Source: JANYCO01 sp964437245 (GTDB taxonomy: Bacteria; Bacteroidota; Bacteroidia; Cytophagales; Cytophagaceae). Taken from it: a DNA stretch of 64,000 nt. This document shows, one piece after another, positions 33,866 through 41,742 of this stretch. Position 1 is the first letter of the stretch; every line of letters begins with the position of its first letter. Location of the stretch: NCBI GenBank assembly GCA_964437245.1, contig CAYTGJ010000007.1, positions 1 to 64,000 of the forward strand, read 5' to 3'. Both the position numbers and the translations under genes were made by a program. The notes beneath the pieces are model-generated. The model had not been told where the DNA came from. It saw only the letters and a program-made list of their open reading frames with translations, and ran no database searches.

Positions 33866-35006
33866 ATGAAGAATTTAGTAAATATTTCGATTCTTGCAGG
33901 GCTTACAGCCTTTGTTTTCGGATGTGCGCAAAGCAATCTGCCTCAGTCCTCTGAGACAGATGATATGTATTTCTCTTCCAAAGACAGGGCCAAAGTTATA
34001 GCGGAAAAAGAAGCCGCTGAAAAAGCACGCCTGGAAAGAGAAGCAGAACAACGGCAGAACAATTACTCTAATTCTACTACCGAGGTATATAACTATTCGA
34101 ACGATTACCGGAGTTCCGAGCCTTCATACACGGATTCTTATAGCAATGGAGGAAATACCTATATCAATAATTACTATGATGACTTCGGCTCCAACCGTTC
34201 TTCATGGGGAAGTCCCTTATATTATGGAAACAGCTACTATTCAGGATACGGCGGTTCTGCTATAAGCATCGGCTTTGGGTATTCTACCGGCTGGGGCTGG
34301 AACAACTACTATGGGTATAATAGTTTTTATAATCCCTATGCCAATCGCTGGGGCTGGAATTATGATCCGTTCTTCGGATATTATAATTATGGGGTTCCTT
34401 ATTACGGATACGGCAGTTATTATCCGGGGTTCTATAACCACGGATATTATAATGGCGGATATTACAACGGTGGCTATTATACAGACCCAGGAACCTCCCA
34501 AGGCAGAAAAAATCAACATTACGGCCCCCGTACAGGAGCGGCTAATACCAGTGGTACTATGACCAATCATAATAACTCTTCAGGAGGTGGTCAGCAAAGA
34601 ACCCGGCAAAATTATAACACAACCAATCCTGGTGGTACGCGCACCGGAACGGGAAGTAATAGCGGAAATTCTACTTCAAGCCCGAGCGACTACTCAAGGC
34701 CACGAAGCAGAGGCGATTACAATTCAGGCACGACGACTCCCAACAACAATACCCAACAGCCTATAAGAGGGGGAAATAATAGTACACCATCTTATTCAAG
34801 CCCTAACAACAATACCTCCCGTCCAAGGGTACGGGAAAGCACCCCATCTTNNNNNNNNNNCCCCATCTTACTCCTCTCCTTCTAACGGAGGGGGCGGATC
34901 ATACAACCGGGGAGGAAGCAGTTCCGGAGGCGGTGGTGGCTCTCGCAGCAGTGGGGGTGGAGGAGGAAGCAGCGGCGGAAGTTCAGGACGCCCGAGAATG
35001 AGATAA
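33866..35006 (+). CDS. Tyr/Gly/Asn/Ser-rich low-complexity lipoprotein (interrupted by a false N gap)
   Basis: The gene encodes a lipoprotein (signal ending VFGC, Cys 20) with a charged helical stretch at about 35-65 (Lys/Glu/Arg/Ala), a Tyr/Gly/Asn-rich region (about 75-210, many YYGYG and YYNGG units), and a Ser/Asn/Thr/Gly tail ending GRPRMR. The 10-N gap at 34851-34860 is flanked by the same nine bases (CCCCATCTT). Joining the flanks gives an open frame of 373 codons to the TAA at 35006. Database relatives beside proS and FadL genes are of unknown function. Surface exposure and a structural or adhesive role are inference. Confidence 0.75.
34851..34860. other. False scaffold gap (10 N) with duplicated flank
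   Basis: CCCCATCTT ends the left side (34842-34850) and begins the right side (34861-34869). Collapsing the duplicate and removing the N restores a continuous frame (EST-PSYSSP), so no sequence is missing and the apparent stop downstream is artificial. Confidence 0.88.
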
Positions 35007-35019
35007 TTCCTTCTTATAT

Positions 35020-35061
35020 GACAGGGTTTTATAATACCTGCCCGTATTGTAAAACCCTGTC
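35020..35061 (+). terminator. Long hairpin after the Tyr/Gly-rich lipoprotein gene
   Basis: GACAGGGTTTTATAATAC pairs with GTATTGTAAAACCCTGTC with minor mismatches, around a short loop. No T-run follows, so it may stabilise the 3' end or terminate only partially before the FadL-like gene. Confidence 0.5.
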
Positions 35062-35108
35062 ACTATTACATTGATAGTACGATAGACCAAAAACAATCCG
35101 AATACAAC

Positions 35109-36680
35109 ATGAAAAAAGTATTTTTTAGTGCCAGCATGTTTATGTGGACCCTCACATTTCATGCTACAGCACAATACGATCACTATGCCTCTTTGTTTGG
35201 AAGACAAACAGGCGGAGGAGGAACGGCCCGTTATGCCTCTATAGGAGGAGCTGCCACCACCCTGGGAGCTGACCTCGGAGCCGCCTATGTAAACCCTGCC
35301 GGACTTGGGATGTACCGGAAATCAGAATTTTCCTTTAGCCCTAACTTCGGCTTTGCCGGCAGCAATTCTTCTTTTCTGGATAATACCGGAGAGCAGGAAC
35401 GCAAAGGCTCTTTCAGCTTTTCAAATCTGGGGATTGCGATCTGTGGCCTAAAAAGTGATCTGGACAAAAGCGACTGGCGTGGAGGTACCTTCAGCCTGAG
35501 TATGAGCCGGACCAATAATTTCCATAATCGGATAGGATTCTCAGGACTGGACGAACATACCAGTATGGCGGATTTCTTTGTAGAAAATGCCAATGGAACC
35601 TCCCAGGCCAACCTGGATGCACAAAGCCCTTATGACCCTTATGGCGATGGTATCACTTCCCTGGGCGGACTGGCTTACTGGACCAGCATGATTGAACCCG
35701 ACACGAATTCGTCCAGTCCCAATCAATACCAGAATTATAAGGAGTTCGATATTTTTGATAAAGAAGCCACTTATACGACCAAAGGTGCCCAATACCAATG
35801 GAACATCGCCTATGGAGCCAACTATAAAGACAAACTATACCTGGGAGGAGTACTGGGGATCAATACTATAAACTTCCGGGAAGACGTCGTTTATTCCGAA
35901 TATACAGACGGGTCCTACAACACTGGAGGTGTTACCAATATGTTTGACAATTTTACATTCAATGATTACAATAAAATAAAAGGTACAGGAGTCAACCTTA
36001 AACTCGGATACATTTATAAAATATCGGATGTAGTGAGGATCGGAACCACGATCACCACGCCTACCTACTATTGGATGAACCAGGAATATTCTTCTGACCT
36101 CTCTGTCACCTATCCTCCACACCTGTTAGGAGGCGAGACTGTTTCAGAAAGTACCACCCCTGGTTATTTCAAATTTAACTATACCACCCCTTTGAAACTG
36201 GCAATGGGAACCTCCATCTTTGCCGGCAAAAACGGGTTTATCAGTGCGGACCTGGAATACATCCCCTATCAGCTATCCGATCTTTCGGGTCGTACCAGTG
36301 CTGACGACCGGTTTTTCAGACCATACAACAAGATCATTTCTGATAGTTACAAGAATGTGTTAAATTTAAGACTGGGAGGAGAAGCCCGTATTGACATCTT
36401 CCGGCTGCGGGCAGGTCTTGCCTACTTACCCAACCCGTATAGCTACAGTGATAACGTAAACCGGGACATCGCACAGATCAGTGGTGGAGTCGGGGTTCGT
36501 TTAAACGATGTTTATTTCGATCTGGGAATTGTAAACAGTAGCTATGCCTCCAGCTATCAGCCATATGCCGTCTATAATACCTATGATTCTTTCACCGGCC
36601 AACGCTTGACCGCACCTACAGCAACTTCAAAAAATTCTCTTACTAATATCATTTTAACGTTGGGATTCTATTTTGAATAA
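35109..36680 (+). CDS. FadL/OmpP1/TodX-type outer-membrane transport protein
   Basis: A 523-residue protein with a signal peptide (MKKVFFSASMFMWTLTFHATAQ). The N-terminal hatch region carries ARYASIGGAATTLGADLGA, which leads into AYVNPAGLGMYRKSEFSF; this A-x-x-x-NPAG signature is typical of FadL. It ends in aromatic beta-strands (NIILTLGFYFE). The family moves hydrophobic compounds across the outer membrane. It lies about 100 bp downstream of the lipoprotein gene in the same direction and is followed by a terminator. Confidence 0.85.
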   Translation: MKKVFFSASMFMWTLTFHATAQYDHYASLFGRQTGGGGTARYASIGGAATTLGADLGAAYVNPAGLGMYRKSEFSFSPNFGFAGSNSSFLDNTGEQERKGSFSFSNLGIAICGLKSDLDKSDWRGGTFSLSMSRTNNFHNRIGFSGLDEHTSMADFFVENANGTSQANLDAQSPYDPYGDGITSLGGLAYWTSMIEPDTNSSSPNQYQNYKEFDIFDKEATYTTKGAQYQWNIAYGANYKDKLYLGGVLGINTINFREDVVYSEYTDGSYNTGGVTNMFDNFTFNDYNKIKGTGVNLKLGYIYKISDVVRIGTTITTPTYYWMNQEYSSDLSVTYPPHLLGGETVSESTTPGYFKFNYTTPLKLAMGTSIFAGKNGFISADLEYIPYQLSDLSGRTSADDRFFRPYNKIISDSYKNVLNLRLGGEARIDIFRLRAGLAYLPNPYSYSDNVNRDIAQISGGVGVRLNDVYFDLGIVNSSYASSYQPYAVYNTYDSFTGQRLTAPTATSKNSLTNIILTLGFYFE

Positions 36681-37112
36681 CCCTCATTGCAGGTATACAT
36701 AAAAGTATAAAGGCTGTCGATGGACAGCCTTTATTGTTGGTAGAGATCCGGAAGGATAATAATTTATCCATGTTCTGGTCTTAAAAATGATTTCAAAAAG
36801 TAGCTGAGAAATCCGGAGAAAAACAAAACTGCCCGTTTTGGTTTCTTGTTTCACCTATATGACTACTATTTCAGTAAATGTTACATCTTTTTTTAATCTT
36901 TTTTTCAAAAAAAATGCTCAAATGATGATTAAATATTAAAAACCAAAAAGTTACATAACAAAAAGGAAACCGTATATTGTTTAATTTTTTCCTAAAACAG
37001 TGGTAAATTGCAGCCTTGAAAAATGCAAAAACCATAAGGTTTAAAAAACTTTCAAAAACATTCTTTTTTAGTGAAACATTTTACCTTTTATGCGTCATAT
37101 AGACTATAAGGC
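36681..37112. other. Gene-free AT-rich stretch before the ECF sigma gene
   Basis: After the terminator, about 380 bp contain no credible gene. The region is very AT-rich with homopolymer runs around 36890-36930. TAAATTGC near 37003-37010 is a near match to TAnnTTTG and could serve the sigma factor gene with a leader of about 100 nt. No repeat or RNA gene was recognised. Confidence 0.5.
36708..36733 (+). terminator. Intrinsic terminator of the FadL-like gene
   Basis: A perfect 11-bp stem TAAAGGCTGTC / GACAGCCTTTA with loop GATG, followed by TTGTTGG. Confidence 0.75.
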
Positions 37113-37691
37113 ATGCTGAGTGATTCAGACATAGTAAAGGATTGCCTGAAGTTTAAGCGCTCTGCCCAAAAAGAGCTCTATAACCGTTACATTAAGAAGA
37201 TGTATGCTGTATGCTGCCGGTATCTCTCTGATAAGGACGACATAAAAGATATTCTTCAGGAAGGCTTTATTAAAGTATTTGAAAATATAGAAAAATACAG
37301 AGGAGAAGGGCCACTGGAAGCCTGGATTCGAAGAATTATAGTCAACACCGTACTTTCTCATCTTCGCAAAAACAAAACAGGAATACCCATTAAACAGATC
37401 AATCTGGAAGAAGAGGAAGAGTTTGTGGCTAGCTCTGAAGAAGAGGAGGATTCGATCTTTAATGCAAATTTCAGCAAAGAAGATCTGATGGAAGCAATAA
37501 GCAATTTATCTGAAAATTACAGAGTAATATTCAACCTTTATTGTCTTGAGAATTACTCTCATAAAGAAATAGCCAGTATGCTCTCATTGAGTGAAGAAGG
37601 ATCGAGGACGAGGCTGAACAGGGCGAGAAAAATACTACAGGAATATTTAAAGTCGTTGCATAAAAAACGTTTATCAACGCTAAACGAGTAA
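37113..37691 (+). CDS. RNA polymerase ECF-type sigma factor
   Basis: A 192-residue group 4 sigma factor. Region 2 spans about 10-80 with YNRYIKKMYAVCCRYL and DIKDILQEGFIKVFENIEKY (-10 recognition), and region 4 spans about 130-180 with YRVIFNLYCLENYSHKEIA and the helix-turn-helix SLSEEGSRTRLNRARKILQEYL. The linker is acidic (EEEEEFVASSEEEED). It is followed 5 bp later by a putative anti-sigma membrane protein and then an outer-membrane barrel, the usual layout of an autoregulated envelope-response module. Confidence 0.9.
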   Translation: MLSDSDIVKDCLKFKRSAQKELYNRYIKKMYAVCCRYLSDKDDIKDILQEGFIKVFENIEKYRGEGPLEAWIRRIIVNTVLSHLRKNKTGIPIKQINLEEEEEFVASSEEEEDSIFNANFSKEDLMEAISNLSENYRVIFNLYCLENYSHKEIASMLSLSEEGSRTRLNRARKILQEYLKSLHKKRLSTLNE

Positions 37692-37696
37692 GAATA

Positions 37697-38284
37697 TTGG
37701 AGAAGCACAAGGCAGACAAATTGGACCTTTTTTTCCAGGAGAAATTACAAAATCATGAAATTTCTCCTGAGGAAGACTATTGGCCATACTTGGAAAAAGG
37801 TCTTGACAAAGCGGCCTTTTACAAGTTCGGGTGGAAACATATCAATATTTATAATGTCTCTTTAGGAGTTTTAGCAATCCTTACGGCCCTTCTTTTTTCC
37901 CTTCTTAAAACTCCTGAACAGGAAACACAACAGCCTCAGGGAATTCCTCCTGCCAATGCTCCCATCCTGAAAGATACGATCTCTGGCCATCACAATTTTG
38001 TCGCTCCCAAAGAAAAAACACCGGTGCTGATACATGAGGGAACTACCGGAGCTAAAAACAACACTAAGAAAAATACTTCTGCCACCACTCCTTCTGCAAA
38101 GCCAACAGATAGCCTCCCTGCTGTTGCCATCCCTAAAGAAGAGTTAATCTCCGCTCCTCCACGGGAGGAAGAAATTAAAAAGACAGAGGAAAAACCCAAG
38201 CCTAAAAAAATCATCTACGTGGTACAGCAAGATACCATCATTGAAAAAGACACTGTAAAAGTACGACGGAAAAAGAAAAACTGA
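37697..38284 (+). CDS. Putative anti-sigma-type single-pass membrane protein, TTG start
   Basis: A 195-residue protein. No ATG precedes the first conserved residues, so translation must start at TTG (37697), 5 bp after the sigma stop. The cytosolic N-terminus (DKLDLFFQEKLQNHEISPEEDYWPYLEKGL) has the Lxx-F-x-EKLxxHE..PxxxxWxxLE pattern seen in Bacteroidota proteins encoded next to ECF sigma factors. One TM helix is at about 55-73, then a Pro/Lys/Thr-rich periplasmic part ends in basic residues (RRKKKN). Sigma binding is inferred from gene order and pattern; no known anti-sigma domain was identified with certainty. Confidence 0.6.
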   Translation: MEKHKADKLDLFFQEKLQNHEISPEEDYWPYLEKGLDKAAFYKFGWKHINIYNVSLGVLAILTALLFSLLKTPEQETQQPQGIPPANAPILKDTISGHHNFVAPKEKTPVLIHEGTTGAKNNTKKNTSATTPSAKPTDSLPAVAIPKEELISAPPREEEIKKTEEKPKPKKIIYVVQQDTIIEKDTVKVRRKKKN

Positions 38285-38286
38285 TC

Positions 38287-39102
38287 ATGAGATTTTTTTT
38301 CGCTTTTATTTTTTTTATTACGTTTTCCTGTTTTTCGTATGCACAAGAGACAGACAACCGGTTTACCGGGATTCCCGGCGACACCATAGAGGGGGAATCT
38401 ACGGATACAAGTATTGTGTATATTATTAAAAAAGCCCCTGTTACAATCAAAGAAAAGGTAGAAATCGAAAGAAGTAAAATAAAAAAATATTACTACTTCA
38501 CCTTTGCCCTGTCTTCTTTCCTAAACTCCAACCGATACAAAGCTCGCAGTGGTTCCGAAGAATTGATCCAGACGCTTAATTCTTCTACTAATTCCCAGCC
38601 AGGATTAGGAGCCATGATCCAATTGCAGCAAACAATAAACAACAATATACTGGGGCTCTCTGTCAGCGGGCGAAGACTACATGAAGCCTTCCGTTATGCC
38701 CCCTCGCATGCCAATGCCGGAGGCGAAACATTTACTTTTCAAAATTCTTATACTTATATAACGGGCTCCGTAATAGTAGGCAAATGGTTTCGGAAAGATG
38801 ATAAACTCTCCTATCAAATCACTGGAGGACCATCCCTGGACTACTTATTCGGCGTAAGTGGATATTCTTTAACAGCACTGGATGGAAATTTTGTTTACAT
38901 CGCCGAATCAATCTCGTATAAAAAAATAAATGCTGCTTTATTTTTAAGCCCTAAACTGCTTTATAAATTTAAGCACTCCTACCTTGAAATAGCCCCTTAT
39001 GCTTTTCTGTCTCCTTTCTCGATGACGAAAGGAAACGAGCTCTATAGCATCAAAAGACAACAGATAGGACTCTCGATTCAACTTACCCAGGAATTGTTCT
39101 GA
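38287..39102 (+). CDS. Outer-membrane beta-barrel protein of the sigma module
   Basis: A 271-residue protein with a signal peptide (MRFFFAFIFFITFSCFSYAQ), a linker to about residue 70, and then amphipathic strands (YYFTFALSSFLNSNR, LGAMIQLQQTINNNILGLSVSG, and a final IGLSIQLTQELF). It starts 2 bp after the putative anti-sigma gene, so sigma, anti-sigma and barrel are one operon. No specific family was recognised. It may be the target or sensor of the sigma factor. Confidence 0.65.
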   Translation: MRFFFAFIFFITFSCFSYAQETDNRFTGIPGDTIEGESTDTSIVYIIKKAPVTIKEKVEIERSKIKKYYYFTFALSSFLNSNRYKARSGSEELIQTLNSSTNSQPGLGAMIQLQQTINNNILGLSVSGRRLHEAFRYAPSHANAGGETFTFQNSYTYITGSVIVGKWFRKDDKLSYQITGGPSLDYLFGVSGYSLTALDGNFVYIAESISYKKINAALFLSPKLLYKFKHSYLEIAPYAFLSPFSMTKGNELYSIKRQQIGLSIQLTQELF

Positions 39103-39108
39103 TTACTC

Positions 39109-39873
39109 TCAGCGGAATTTATAGCTTATTCCTGCTCCTACTCCTATGGCAATTCCATGAGTTGCCGGTCTGTCCTTATTATACAACAGGAACCCATTTT
39201 CACCAAACCAATCGCCCGTTAGTATATCAAATGACTTATTTTCAATGTCTGTCAGCGTATAATCTGCACGACATTGAAACTGCCAGTAAACATTTTTGTA
39301 TACCTTTATTCTCCATACCAATGCGCCAGCCACATCAAAGGTGAATTTTCTGTATGCTCCTGCTGCTTCTACAATATTGAAGTAATTCGGAGGCTCACCT
39401 CCTCCTGGATTCTGAACTTTATAATAGAGCGGTATAATTCCGTCTTCGGCAAGCAAGACTCCCAATTGAGGACCGGCCATACAGACAAGGCTACTCTTCG
39501 GCCCTGACAATACTTCGTACCCTACTAAAACCGGTACTTTCATATACAATACCCGTTTTTTACTTTTAATCATCTGGTTCAGTCTGTCATCATTACTATA
39601 GATGCTAAACCGTTGATCCTGCAGATTCAAAGCCAACCCATAGCTCACTACCCATCTTGACTCTGTCTTCTGCGAAATCATGATCTCATAGTAAGGAGCA
39701 TAAGAAGGGAAGTTTTTTACGACCCCTGTACGCTCCTGCCTGTTATACATCATAGTTTTCTGGGCAAATACAGAAAGAGCTACAAAGCTGCTCTTTTGCG
39801 CCCATAATTCTAGCCCACACAAGATCAGTACAAGAAATAAAATTACCTTTCTTATCATTACTGCATTACTCAA
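39109..39873 (-). CDS. PorT-like outer-membrane beta-barrel protein
   Basis: A 254-residue protein. The first Met overlaps the UbiA-like stop by 4 nt; Met 6 (MIRKVILFLVLILCGLELWAQ) gives a cleaner signal peptide and may be the real start. The mature part shows LSVFAQKTMMYNR, WVVSYGLALNLQDQRFSI, VPVLVGYEVL, GPQLGVLL and an aromatic C-terminus (GAGISYKFR), typical of Bacteroidota eight-strand barrels. It converges with the barrel gene at 38287-39102, with 6 bp between stops. Confidence 0.65.
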   Translation of the reverse strand: MSNAVMIRKVILFLVLILCGLELWAQKSSFVALSVFAQKTMMYNRQERTGVVKNFPSYAPYYEIMISQKTESRWVVSYGLALNLQDQRFSIYSNDDRLNQMIKSKKRVLYMKVPVLVGYEVLSGPKSSLVCMAGPQLGVLLAEDGIIPLYYKVQNPGGGEPPNYFNIVEAAGAYRKFTFDVAGALVWRIKVYKNVYWQFQCRADYTLTDIENKSFDILTGDWFGENGFLLYNKDRPATHGIAIGVGAGISYKFR

Positions 39874-40700
39874 TAGTTACAAATAAAAAAAAGAAGCCGT
39901 CCAATCATAAGACCATCGATCCATAGCATATAAAATCGTTCTTCATGCTCTAAGGTTATTAAAGGTACAATATAAATCATATATATCAAACAGACTGCTG
40001 CTTCGGAAAGCAGCTCCCAATCATTCGGTCTGAACCACCATAAGATAAAAACTCTTGCTCCCATCAACACTAACGAGAGATACTTCACTCCTTTCACTCC
40101 TATTATCAGAGGCAATGTTTTAACATCCAATTGCCGGTCTCTGTCTGTATCTTTAATATCAAACAACAACGCAAGAGACCACAAAAAAAGAAACTCCCCG
40201 ACAAACCAATGGTAAAAGATCTCCCATCTTAGTCCATTCATTGTACAAGGCACATACACGACGATAATACTCCAGACAAATGCGACCAGAAATGTTTTGA
40301 AAAAAGGAATATACCTCGGAGCAAAATAAGCCGAGCCGAGCCTGACAGGCCAGGAATACGTAATTGCCAGAATTGCCATAGGAATGACGATCACATAAAC
40401 TGAAACAGGCAACAAAAAAAACAATGCACAAGCCATCCCTGTTGCAAAGGAGTATATAAAAATAAATCGGCTTCGGTTGGCAAGCACCCATTGCTGTTTC
40501 CCTGTTTGCAATATTTCTTTCTGAGGGATAAAAATACCTCTGATTCCTTTTATGTTATATGCTACAAACGTAGAGAAAAACACAAAACTCAAATACAAAA
40601 CAGACCGCTCATTCCACAAATCAAACACAACTAATGTCGCTGCTATCATTGAAACAGCGCACAAGGCAAGGAAGAGATGAGAATACAGTACTGCTCTCAT
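39870..40700 (-). CDS. UbiA-like prenyltransferase homologue lacking the first Asp motif
   Basis: A 276-residue membrane protein with about eight helices. The second Asp-rich motif LFDIKDTDRDRQLDVKTL (about 187-204) is well formed and resembles MenA/UbiA enzymes, which prenylate aromatic acceptors. The first motif (NDxxD), which binds the diphosphate, is replaced by AYNIKGIRG near 47-55. It may therefore be a divergent or inactive member. It overlaps the downstream PorT-like gene by 4 nt. A terminator separates it from atpG. Confidence 0.6.
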   Translation of the reverse strand: MRAVLYSHLFLALCAVSMIAATLVVFDLWNERSVLYLSFVFFSTFVAYNIKGIRGIFIPQKEILQTGKQQWVLANRSRFIFIYSFATGMACALFFLLPVSVYVIVIPMAILAITYSWPVRLGSAYFAPRYIPFFKTFLVAFVWSIIVVYVPCTMNGLRWEIFYHWFVGEFLFLWSLALLFDIKDTDRDRQLDVKTLPLIIGVKGVKYLSLVLMGARVFILWWFRPNDWELLSEAAVCLIYMIYIVPLITLEHEERFYMLWIDGLMIGRLLFFICNY

Positions 40701-40719
40701 AGTGGTTACATAAAAGACA

Positions 40720-40745
40720 AAACCCCACCATTACAGGCGGGGTTT
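40720..40745 (-). terminator. Terminator of the ATP synthase operon
   Basis: On the minus strand AAACCCCGCC pairs with GGTGGGGTTT (one G-U pair) around TGTAAT, followed by TGTCTTTT. It lies 27 bp after the atpG stop. Confidence 0.8.
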
Positions 40746-40771
40746 CAGAATACAGATAGTAAATTATTAAA

Positions 40772-41665
40772 TTAATTCTTCAATGCTTCCGCACCTCCTA
40801 CAATTTCGAGAATCTCCGTCGTAATGGCAGCCTGACGAGTACGGTTGTATACCAATTTAAGCTCTTTCAACAATTCCTTTGCATTATCAGTAGCTTTGTC
40901 CATTGCTGTCATACGCGCTCCGTGTTCAGAGGCATTTGAGTCAAGTACAAACTTATAGAACTGAATCTTCAGAGATTTAGGAATCAGATCAGAAATGATT
41001 TCTTCTTTAGAAGGTTCAAAAACATAATCTACATTGACTACCTTTTCATCTTTCTTCTTTTTAAAAGACACTTCTTTCACAGGAGGCAAGAACTGTGTAG
41101 ATCTTACGATCTGAGTTGCCACATTTTTGAATTCGTTGTATACAGCATACACACGATCATATTTTTCCGCAGAGAAACCATGCATTACATATTCTGCTGC
41201 TTTCTTTACCGAGTCAAAGTTCAGGGTAGAAAACAACCCTACGTAATCTCCGTTTACCTTATATCCCCGCTTGGCAAAAAATTCATATCCCTTTCGCCCG
41301 ATACACATGAGCTCTACATTTCCCTGGGCAGCCTGCTCACTGAAACGAGTAGTCAGCAATGCCAATGCACCTTTGATTACATTGGCATTAAAAGCTCCCG
41401 CAAGTCCTCTATCTGATGTAATCACTACAATCAGTACATTTTTCACTTCACGTTCTGAGGAATATGGGTTTTCCGAAGCTTCGTCCAGAGAGGCCGACAC
41501 ATTATTCAGAATTTCCGTAAGCTTTTCAGAATAAGGTCTGATTTTGGTAATATTATCCTGAGCTCTGCGCAACTTAGCGGCGGCCACCATTTTCATGGCT
41601 TTCGTGATCTGTTGTGTAGAGTTTACCGATGTAATCCTCGCCCGTACCTCTTTTAAACTTGCCAT
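40772..41665 (-). CDS. atpG: ATP synthase F1 gamma subunit
   Basis: A 297-residue central-stalk subunit with MASLKEVRARITSVNSTQQI and TKAMKMVAAAKLRRAQ at the N-terminus, and the C-terminal helix MTAMDKATDNAKELLKELKL followed by YNRTRQAAITTEILEIVGGA. Both coiled-coil termini that fill the alpha-beta hexamer are intact. It is the last gene of the operon in this window. A hairpin lies between it and atpA. Confidence 0.96.
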   Translation of the reverse strand: MASLKEVRARITSVNSTQQITKAMKMVAAAKLRRAQDNITKIRPYSEKLTEILNNVSASLDEASENPYSSEREVKNVLIVVITSDRGLAGAFNANVIKGALALLTTRFSEQAAQGNVELMCIGRKGYEFFAKRGYKVNGDYVGLFSTLNFDSVKKAAEYVMHGFSAEKYDRVYAVYNEFKNVATQIVRSTQFLPPVKEVSFKKKKDEKVVNVDYVFEPSKEEIISDLIPKSLKIQFYKFVLDSNASEHGARMTAMDKATDNAKELLKELKLVYNRTRQAAITTEILEIVGGAEALKN

Positions 41666-41695
41666 TTTTGAAGATCTATGTTTTTTGAATTTTCA

Positions 41696-41721
41696 GGGTT
41701 TTGAGTTTAAGCTCAAAACCC
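41696..41721 (-). other. Intercistronic hairpin between atpA and atpG
   Basis: A perfect 10-bp stem GGGTTTTGAG / CTCAAAACCC with a 6-nt loop, 22 bp after the atpA stop. It is one of three such hairpins in the operon. Confidence 0.7.
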
Positions 41722-41742
41722 CTCCGATATACTCGGGTTAAA

